This document shows, piece after piece, positions 1 to 4,980 of a stretch of DNA of 8,578 nucleotides. Under the pieces are notes generated by a model, which had not been told where the DNA came from, searched no databases, and worked only from the letters and a program-made list of their open reading frames with translations. The first letter of the stretch is position 1; each line of letters begins with the position of its first letter. Made by a program: the position numbers and the translations under genes. Source of the DNA: an uncultured Clostridia bacterium (lineage in GTDB: Bacteria > Bacillota > Clostridia > TANB77 > CAG-508); contig CAKOVW010000044.1 of assembly GCA_934122125.1 (NCBI GenBank), positions 1 to 8,578 of the forward strand, written 5' to 3'.

Positions 1-309
1 TGTTCCATTTTCATTTTTACTTGCTTCTGTATATGATTTTACTGTTGGAGAATTACTTATTCCTCCATTTTCTTCTAACCAATTGTTTAATTTGTTTATT
101 TCCTCTAAGTCCTTTTTCTCTGCTTCGTCAACTTTATTTTGAGCGTCTTTTGCTCTTTCTATTATTCCATTATCACTAAACAAAGCATTTATACTTACCC
201 CTGCTAATATTAGTAGCACTACTATTGTTATTACTAGTGCTATTAGAGTAATACCTGTTTGCTTTGAGTAAAGCCTGCTTTTTCCTTTTTGGACTTCATT
301 TAATTTCAT
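1..309 (-). CDS. Prepilin-like surface protein, N-terminal part (3' end outside window)
   Basis: The first 103 residues of a protein whose rest lies beyond the left edge. A short basic leader (residues 1-18, many Lys/Arg) is followed by GITLIALVITIVVLLILAGV at residues 19-38. This matches the prepilin peptidase layout: a Gly at the cleavage point, then a hydrophobic helix that anchors the protein in the membrane and packs in pilus-like fibres. Classical type IV pilins have Glu at position +5 of the mature chain; here that position is Ala24, as in the large family of such proteins in gut Clostridia. After the helix comes a charged, probably coiled segment (about 51-75) and then a Ser/Thr/Asn-rich stretch. 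The ATG at 307-309 is chosen because AGGAGGA (317-323) lies 7 nt upstream. It could be a pseudopilin of a secretion or DNA-uptake machine or a free surface protein; the N-terminus cannot decide which. Confidence 0.75.
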   Translation of the reverse strand, partial: MKLNEVQKGKSRLYSKQTGITLIALVITIVVLLILAGVSINALFSDNGIIERAKDAQNKVDEAEKKDLEEINKLNNWLEENGGISNSPTVKSYTEASKNENGT

Positions 310-420
310 TTTTTCTTCCTCCTATGTTATTCTTGTTTTAGTTTTTCCTCTGTAATGTTAATATGCACATTTTTTATTTTTTTCATACTTCAAAAATACT
401 TGTACATATTTTACTTATAT

Positions 421-447
421 ATTATATTAACTTTTTCTATTTTTCAA
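421..447 (-). promoter_or_regulatory. Candidate sigma-A promoter for the prepilin-like gene
   Basis: On the minus strand TTGAAA (442-447) is followed after 15 nt by TATAAT (421-426); a weaker TAATAT lies at the preferred 17-nt distance. It would give a leader of about 105 nt before the ATG at 309. The flanking region 310-554 has no credible gene. It is extremely T-rich on the plus strand, and the short plus-strand frames there encode only Phe/Leu/Ile-rich nonsense. In such AT-rich DNA a match of this quality can arise by chance. Confidence 0.35.
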
Positions 448-554
448 GTGGTTTTGTTATTTTTATCATTACTTTTCATAAATCTCATTTTGTATTTTTT
501 ATCTGTGCTTATATTTTATATACTTCAGGACATTTTCAAAAATGATTGATAATA

Positions 555-911
555 TTATTTAATTTGTTTAATATGATGTAAGTAAAATTTACCTTTTCTT
601 TTATAAATTTCTATTACATCTATTCTTATATATTGGTTGTCTAACTTATGTGAGTATATATAATATCTTATTGCGTTCCATATATGTTTTTGTTTTCTTT
701 TATCTACTGCTTCACATGGCATTCCATAGTGAAAGTTTTGCCTTGTTTTTACTTCAATAAATACGTATTCATTCTTGTCTTTTGCAATAATGTCTATTTC
801 TCCTTGTTTACATTCAAAGTTTCTGTCTATAATTTCATAACCTTGCTTTTGTAAATAATTTGTTGCAAAATCTTCTCCTTCTTTTCCTAGCTCTTGTCTT
901 TGATTTATCAT
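555..911 (-). CDS. YraN family (UPF0102) putative nuclease
   Basis: A 118-residue protein of normal length for the YraN/UPF0102 family, which has a PD-(D/E)xK endonuclease-like fold. Visible landmarks are the N-terminal GKEGEDFATNYLQKQGY helix (about 9-25), then RNF and GEIDII (30-42), and FIEVKTR (51-57). Glu38, Asp40, Glu53 and Lys55 form the expected metal-binding, catalytic-like set. The cellular role of the family is not firmly established; repeated linkage to comM and dprA suggests a part in DNA processing or recombination. It starts 4 nt after the dprA stop, and its ribosome binding site (AAAGGA) overlaps the end of dprA, so it is the last gene of the comM-dprA-yraN unit and probably translationally coupled. 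No convincing terminator follows. The family call is confident, the biochemical activity is not. Confidence 0.9.
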   Translation of the reverse strand: MINQRQELGKEGEDFATNYLQKQGYEIIDRNFECKQGEIDIIAKDKNEYVFIEVKTRQNFHYGMPCEAVDKRKQKHIWNAIRYYIYSHKLDNQYIRIDVIEIYKRKGKFYLHHIKQIK

Positions 912-915
912 AATA

Positions 916-1749
916 TCATTCCTTTTTTATATATTTATTTCCTGATACACATTTTATATATCCATCTAATTCGAGCATAAATAATATTTGCATTATTTCG
1001 GATATTTTTTTACCTGTTATTTTGCATATTTCGTTTGCTGAAATTGGTTGTGTGCCTATTAGATTGTATATTTCTTCATGTTCTTCTGGTACTGATATGT
1101 CCTCTTGTATTTTGTAGTATTGTAATATGTCGTCTGGTTCCATTACTAAGTTTGCACCATTTTGTATTAGCCAATTTGTACTATAGCCTGTTGGCTCATC
1201 TAATCTATTTGGTATACAAAATACTGCTTTTCCTTGAAGTCTTGCATGTTTTGCTGTAATTGTACTTCCTCCTCTATATGGTGCTTCAACTACTAATACA
1301 CCTAGAGCTAGTCCACTTATTATACGATTTCTTGCAGGAAAATTTGCCATGTCTTTTTCCTTATCTGGGTGATATTCAGATACAACACATCCACCGTTTT
1401 CTATTATTTTACTGAATAAGTGTTTATTTTCTTCTGGGTATATGTGTTTAAATCCGCTTCCTATTACTGCTATTGTTTTGCCTAGTTCTTCCATGGAATT
1501 TATATGTGCTATGGTGTCAATTCCAGTTGCTAGCCCACTTACAATGCACATTTCTTTTTGGGATAATTCTTTTGCAAATTTTGCTGCATATTTTTTGCCA
1601 TATTCTGTGCATTTTCTTGTTCCTACTATTGCTATTGAGTTTGAGTTTAATAATTGGTAATTGCCTTCTACATATAGTTGTGATGGTGGATTGTGGATGT
1701 TTAGCAAACGTTTTGGATAAAATTTATTTGTTTTAGATAAAATTTTCAT
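916..1749 (-). CDS. dprA: DNA-processing protein DprA (Smf), two-domain form
   Basis: DprA binds single-stranded DNA entering during natural transformation and loads RecA on it. With the ATG at 1747-1749 the protein has 277 residues. The Rossmann-like core shows IAIVGTRKCTEYG (39-51), IVSGLATGIDTIAH (69-82), GSGFKHIYPEEN (97-108), FPARNRIISGLALGVLVVEA (137-156) and GSTITAKHA (161-169). A C-terminal winged-helix (DML1-like) domain spans about 223-275. The N-terminal SAM-like domain seen in longer, roughly 360-residue relatives is absent, so the layout resembles the short Helicobacter-type DprA. The frame is open to 1845, but the extra 32 residues are encoded by the palindromic repeat upstream and match no DprA. 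The chosen ATG has AAGG at 1757-1760, 7 nt away, and leads directly into the conserved FYPKRL start of the core. It is downstream of comM and ends in TGA 4 nt before yraN. Confidence 0.93.
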   Translation of the reverse strand: MKILSKTNKFYPKRLLNIHNPPSQLYVEGNYQLLNSNSIAIVGTRKCTEYGKKYAAKFAKELSQKEMCIVSGLATGIDTIAHINSMEELGKTIAVIGSGFKHIYPEENKHLFSKIIENGGCVVSEYHPDKEKDMANFPARNRIISGLALGVLVVEAPYRGGSTITAKHARLQGKAVFCIPNRLDEPTGYSTNWLIQNGANLVMEPDDILQYYKIQEDISVPEEHEEIYNLIGTQPISANEICKITGKKISEIMQILFMLELDGYIKCVSGNKYIKKE

Positions 1750-1756
1750 ATTTTTT

Positions 1757-1760
1757 CCTT
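1757..1760 (-). promoter_or_regulatory. Ribosome binding site that fixes the dprA start
   Basis: AAGG on the minus strand, 7 nt before the ATG at 1747-1749. The longer frame beginning at 1845 has no comparable site and lies inside the repeat, so this site argues for the 277-residue DprA. Confidence 0.6.
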
Positions 1761-1772
1761 TATTTTTATTTA

Positions 1773-1935
1773 ATAGTAGCAATATAAGTACTTTTCTTCG
1801 TTCCATCCCTGCTGCGCAAGAAGATGTAACAACAATTTTTTGCAAACATTATTAATGATTTGAAAAAATTTAGCAACATCTTCTAGCTTGCTGGTCCCCA
1901 CAGCCTCACTACGAAAAGTATTATATTGCTACTAT
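1773..1935. repeat. 163-bp imperfect palindrome with terminal inverted repeats (MITE-like element)
   Basis: Both ends begin ATAGTAGCAATATAA when read inward. The match continues as TACTTTTC and CGT with only a 1-nt and a 2-nt interruption (arms 1773-1796 and 1913-1935). The interior is also self-complementary. AGAAGATGT (1819-1827 region) pairs with ACATCTTCT (near 1876-1884), T6 pairs with A6, and the tip folds around CATT-ATT-AATG near 1848-1858. The whole stretch can therefore form one long interrupted hairpin. It contains no gene. It fills nearly all of the comM-dprA spacer, leaving 21 bp to the comM stop and 23 bp to the dprA ATG. Such structure is typical of miniature inverted-repeat transposable elements; a structured RNA or processing hairpin in the comM-dprA transcript is the main alternative. 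No clear target-site duplication is visible. Confidence 0.7.
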
Positions 1936-1956
1936 CTGTGTAAAATTAATTTTACT

Positions 1957-2847
1957 TCAGTTTTTCCAATACTTTTTGTCTAGGCTTCTGTATTGTATTG
2001 CTTCTGCGATGTGTGTTTTTTGAATGTTTTCACAATTATCTAAATCTGCAATTGTTCTTGCTACTTTTAGAATTCTGCCATAGGCTCTTGCACTTAGTCC
2101 CATTTTTTCAAATGCTGTTTGTAATATTTTCTTTGCTTCATTGTCTAGTTTGCAATATTTTGAAATTAGTTTTGGTGTTAGACTAGAGTTTGAATAGATA
2201 TTTTCTTGCTTATATCTTTCTATTTGAATTTTTCTTGCATTGTTTACTCTTTTCTTTATTATTTCTGAACTTTCTGGTGTTTCATCATTTCCTAGTTTTT
2301 CATATTTTACTGGGCTTACTTCTATTTGTATGTCAATTCTGTCTAATAATGGTCCACTAATTTTGCCCATATATTTTGATATTGCTTGTGGTGTACATGT
2401 ACACTCTTTGTCTGTTGAGCCATAAAATCCGCATGGACATGGGTTCATTGATGATACAAACATAAACTCACATGGGTATGTAAAACTTCCATTTACTCTG
2501 CTTATTGTTACAATTCCATCTTCTAGCGGTCCTCTTAATACTTCTAGTGAGTGTTGATTAAATTCTGGCAATTCATCTAAGAATAGCACTCCATAATGTG
2601 CTAGGCTTATTTCTCCTGGTTTTGGTATTCTACCTCCTCCTACTAAGGATACTCCAGATATTGTATGATGTGGTGAACGAAATGGTCTTGTTGTGATTAT
2701 TGGTGTGTCTTGTTTTAAGGTTCCTGCAATACTATGAATTTTGGTAATTTCTAATGCCTCTTCAAAGGTTAAGTCTGGTAATATTGATGGTATTCTTCTT
2801 GCTATCATTGTTTTTCCGTGAACCAGGTGAACCGAATTAAAAGACAA
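1957..2847 (-). CDS. comM: ComM/YifB AAA+ ATPase, C-terminal portion (broken gene)
   Basis: This is the C-terminal 286 residues of ComM, a hexameric AAA+ helicase related to Mg-chelatase that extends branch migration when transformed DNA recombines. Residue numbers here are for the repaired 511-residue protein. It contains the end of Walker A (GKT, 226-228), Walker B FLDEL (about 304-308), a Cys-rich CPCG..CTC segment (352-366), LLDRIDI with the arginine-finger candidate Arg385, and the usual C-terminal ARTIADLDNC...YRSLDKKYW tail. Read literally it begins with an unlikely TTG directly after the TAA that ends the N-terminal part. Its first ten residues are out-of-frame nonsense where the P-loop should be. 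Both halves are in the same frame, and the break is accounted for by three one-base insertions at 2818, 2834 and 2856. Either the gene is damaged or the sequence carries local errors. Confidence 0.9.
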   Translation of the reverse strand: MSFNSVHLVHGKTMIARRIPSILPDLTFEEALEITKIHSIAGTLKQDTPIITTRPFRSPHHTISGVSLVGGGRIPKPGEISLAHYGVLFLDELPEFNQHSLEVLRGPLEDGIVTISRVNGSFTYPCEFMFVSSMNPCPCGFYGSTDKECTCTPQAISKYMGKISGPLLDRIDIQIEVSPVKYEKLGNDETPESSEIIKKRVNNARKIQIERYKQENIYSNSSLTPKLISKYCKLDNEAKKILQTAFEKMGLSARAYGRILKVARTIADLDNCENIQKTHIAEAIQYRSLDKKYWKN

Positions 2848-2856
2848 TTATGTCCG
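2818..2856 (-). other. Triple single-base insertion destroying the ComM P-loop
   Basis: On the coding strand an extra C sits before GG at three places (plus-strand G at 2818, 2834 and 2856, each after CC). Deleting all three turns the stop-containing stretch into GGHNCLLIGSPGSGKTM, exactly the family sequence including Walker A. With them present the segment reads GRT-stop-LSFNSVHLVHGKTM. Net +3 restores the frame downstream. A fourth GG in the same stretch (CCTGGT on the coding strand) is unaffected. Confidence 0.9.
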
Positions 2857-3495
2857 TCCAGCTGCTGCTATTTCAACTGCTCTTTTTACGTTTTCTTGCC
2901 CCTTTACATCTGCAAAGTCTAGTATTTTTTCTTTTCCTAATTTTAAGCAGTTTTCCCAATTTGTTGATATGCCTTCTATTTCTATGTTTCCATTTAAATA
3001 CTGAACTACTTCACTTAAATTATTTGCACCTAATATTTCTATACCATTAATTATAGAAGCCTCTTTTTCATTTTGTTTTGGTAAAATTATTTTCTTTATT
3101 CCTTGTTTTTTGGCTTCAATACACATTGGTAATGCTCCATTTATTGGATTTAGATTGCCGTTTAATGATAGCTCTCCTATCATTAAAACATCCTCACTTT
3201 CTTTTTGTGATATTATTTCTAGTCCTTTTAAAATTCCTACTGCAATTGGTAAGTCAAATATTGACCCTTCTTTTTTTATATTTGCTGGTGCTAAGTTTAC
3301 AACTATTTTTCTGCTAAATAGTTCATAACCCGAATTTTTTATTGCCGTTCTTACTCTTTCTTTTGCTTCTTTTACACTAACATCTGGAAGCCCAACAATA
3401 TCCCATGATGGCATACCACTTGAAATATCAACTTGCACGTCAATTAAAAAGCCTTCTAGTCCGTGCAAGGCCATACTTTTTGTAATTGATAACAT
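2848..3495 (-). CDS. comM: ComM/YifB, N-terminal Lon-like domain (broken gene)
   Basis: The N-terminal 215 residues of ComM. It opens with the family's typical MLSITKSMALHGLEG, followed by the Lon-protease-like fold (ChlI domain): GMPSWDIVGLPDVSVKEAKERV (27-48), VNLAPANIKKEGSIFDLPIA (66-85) and LMIGELSLNGNLNPINGALP (104-123). It then enters the AAA+ part at DFADVKGQENVKRAVEIAAAG (193-213). After Gly213 the literal frame gives Arg-Thr-TAA instead of the expected GGHN run into Walker A. As written this fragment has no ATPase site and would not be functional as a helicase. The ATG at 3493-3495 has AAAGGAG (3506-3512) 10 nt upstream. It is the first gene of the comM-dprA-yraN unit, downstream of a clear promoter. 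ComM has similarity to Mg-chelatase subunits, but nothing here suggests chlorophyll synthesis. Confidence 0.9.
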   Translation of the reverse strand: MLSITKSMALHGLEGFLIDVQVDISSGMPSWDIVGLPDVSVKEAKERVRTAIKNSGYELFSRKIVVNLAPANIKKEGSIFDLPIAVGILKGLEIISQKESEDVLMIGELSLNGNLNPINGALPMCIEAKKQGIKKIILPKQNEKEASIINGIEILGANNLSEVVQYLNGNIEIEGISTNWENCLKLGKEKILDFADVKGQENVKRAVEIAAAGRT

Positions 3496-3558
3496 TTTTT
3501 GAAATCTCCTTTAGAATAAACTTGATTTGAAATAAATTTTTTGAATTAATTGTGTAAT

Positions 3559-3587
3559 ATTATATTAGATATTTCCATTTTTTTCAA
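3559..3587 (-). promoter_or_regulatory. Sigma-A promoter of the comM-dprA-yraN operon
   Basis: TTGAAA (3582-3587) and a perfect TATAAT (3559-3564) on the minus strand are separated by exactly 17 nt. Transcription would start near 3552 and give a leader of about 57 nt before the comM ATG. No SigH-type element (AGGA plus GAAT boxes) was recognised here, so the neighbouring sigma factor is not obviously the one used. The rest of the 3496-3766 spacer is featureless AT-rich sequence apart from the terminator at its right end. Confidence 0.7.
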
Positions 3588-3723
3588 GTATTTTTATGAT
3601 TTTTTATTTTTTTTATTTTTTCGACAAATTTCTACACCATATAATAGATATTTATGGTATACTTATGTAAACTGTTTATTCTTGAATTATAGCTCTAAAT
3701 ATCTTAAATCTTAATTTTTTCAC

Positions 3724-3765
3724 AAAAATAGCAATGATTTACTTTTTTCTATCATTGCTATTTTT
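3724..3765 (-). terminator. Rho-independent terminator after the restriction gene
   Basis: AAAAATAGCAATGAT (3724-3738) and ATCATTGCTATTTTT (3751-3765) form a perfect 15-bp stem with a 12-nt loop. The A5/T5 ends provide a U-tract in either direction, so it could stop transcription from both strands. It begins 1 nt past the endonuclease stop codon and separates the sigH/restriction unit from the comM promoter. Confidence 0.85.
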
Positions 3766-3766
3766 A

Positions 3767-4978
3767 TTATTTCATTTTATATATGAGGTCTAACTGATCT
3801 AAAACAGCCTTAAAGTCCATTCTATCTATATCAGAAAAGTTATCTGTATTTAAACCTGTGTTTAGAACAGATAACATACAGTCAAAATCATAGATTGACT
3901 CTTGATCAGGATTTAATAAGTTGTTTTTTATATTTTCAATTTTGCAAACTAAAAGTGCGTATTGGTAATTTTTATCTACATAGCTTGTACTTCCATTTGG
4001 GTGAGCCTTTGCTAGGTGCTGTGTTGGTGTTAAAACAATTAAATTTTCTAAATAGTCTGCTAAAATTGGAAAATCTGCCTTTGGAAATATATGATGCACC
4101 ATAGTGCCTTCTTTTAAATAAACTCCATCTTCTGGCATTTCTGAATAGCCATCTCTATATTTGATATTGAATTCTTTTAAAATTCTCTTTGCTTTTTGAA
4201 TTTTATATTCTATTAGGCTATTTTGTTGATCATCACGATACTCAAATTCTTTTCTTGTAACATCTTTTGGTTTATCCTTATTAATATCTCTCCAATTGTA
4301 TCTATTATATTGAAGCATATCAATTGTAATTTTTGCTTTTGACATATGTCCATTTTTTGCACCTTTTTTGTTGTTGTAAAACGCTAAAGGATTTAAAACT
4401 TTAGTAAAAATTCTTCCACATTCTACACTACCATTAATGTTAGTGTTATGTATAGTAAACTGTGCAAATTCTTCTTTTAATTTTTTAAAAGTTTCTTTAT
4501 TTTGCTTTTCAAGAAAATTATCAAAGTATACTTTCATTTCTGAGTCTGAAAGCACTTTTTCTATGTATAGTCTTAAAAAGTTTAACGCATTTGAATCTCT
4601 TTGTGAAATATATTTTAATATTTTTTCATTGTTTACTATATAGCAATTCTTTCCACGTTTTTTTGTTTCTATTAAAATCTGGGCATATCCAAGCAACTTC
4701 ATAGGCTGTCCAAACCATTTGTCATATTCATTTTTTGCCTTTTTAGCTGGATTAGGTTTTTTAAATATCATTTGAACATTATCTACAGTATAATCATTAT
4801 ACCAAATATCCTTTGTTGTGAATTCCTTTTTTATGTCATCTTTTACATATTCTATAATACAGTCTGATACTACAGACAAAACATCCATAGTACACTTTTG
4901 GTCAATCCATCTTGCATTTCGGGATATTCTAACATCATAATTATTACTATTTAGGAATTCAATAATCTCATCATTCAT
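3767..4978 (-). CDS. HNH restriction endonuclease, Alw26I/Eco31I/Esp3I-like (type IIS)
   Basis: A 403-residue protein that should cut unmodified DNA. The C-terminal part holds an HNH (beta-beta-alpha metal) nuclease signature: MVHHIFP (293-299, His295/His296), ENLIVLTPTQHLAKAHP (311-327, Asn312 and His321). The N-terminus has RNARWIDQKCTMDVLS (20-35) and FGQPMKLLGYAQIL (89-102). From memory these resemble the Alw26I/Eco31I/Esp3I type IIS family, whose members recognise sites containing GTCTC; this has not been checked against a database. The middle (about 150-290) is Lys-rich and may carry DNA recognition. It starts 2 nt after the methyltransferase stop, with AAGGAGG (4986-4992) inside the last codons of that gene, so the two are translationally coupled with the protective enzyme first. 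A perfect terminator follows. No frameshift or missing motif is seen, so it is probably active. The specificity is a guess; the HNH restriction role is well supported. Confidence 0.8.
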   Translation of the reverse strand: MNDEIIEFLNSNNYDVRISRNARWIDQKCTMDVLSVVSDCIIEYVKDDIKKEFTTKDIWYNDYTVDNVQMIFKKPNPAKKAKNEYDKWFGQPMKLLGYAQILIETKKRGKNCYIVNNEKILKYISQRDSNALNFLRLYIEKVLSDSEMKVYFDNFLEKQNKETFKKLKEEFAQFTIHNTNINGSVECGRIFTKVLNPLAFYNNKKGAKNGHMSKAKITIDMLQYNRYNWRDINKDKPKDVTRKEFEYRDDQQNSLIEYKIQKAKRILKEFNIKYRDGYSEMPEDGVYLKEGTMVHHIFPKADFPILADYLENLIVLTPTQHLAKAHPNGSTSYVDKNYQYALLVCKIENIKNNLLNPDQESIYDFDCMLSVLNTGLNTDNFSDIDRMDFKAVLDQLDLIYKMK

Positions 4979-4980
4979 TA

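Noticed and set aside
531..544. CATTTT-CA-AAAATG hairpin after yraN as a terminator
   Set aside because: The 6-bp stem is almost all A-T with a 2-nt loop and lacks a following U-tract; too weak to call.
355..549. Plus-strand frames in the T-rich spacer
   Set aside because: They consist almost wholly of Phe, Leu, Ile and Tyr, overlap each other, and have no ribosome binding site; they reflect base composition.
1750..1845. Longer DprA start adding 32 residues
   Set aside because: The added residues are encoded by the palindromic repeat, resemble no DprA N-terminus, and the internal ATG at 1747-1749 has its own ribosome binding site.
2818..2856. Programmed frameshifting or recoding to rescue ComM
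   Set aside because: Three separate shifts would be required within 39 bp and no slippery heptamer or downstream pseudoknot is apparent; mutation or sequence error is simpler.
3110..3328. Plus-strand open frames opposite comM, dprA and the R-M genes
   Set aside because: All lie antisense to genes with clear conserved motifs and show the hydrophobic bias expected of shadow frames.
3496..3766. SigH-type promoter upstream of comM
   Set aside because: No AGGA-like -35 paired with a GAAT-like -10 at the right spacing was found; the sigma-A promoter at 3559-3587 is much better.
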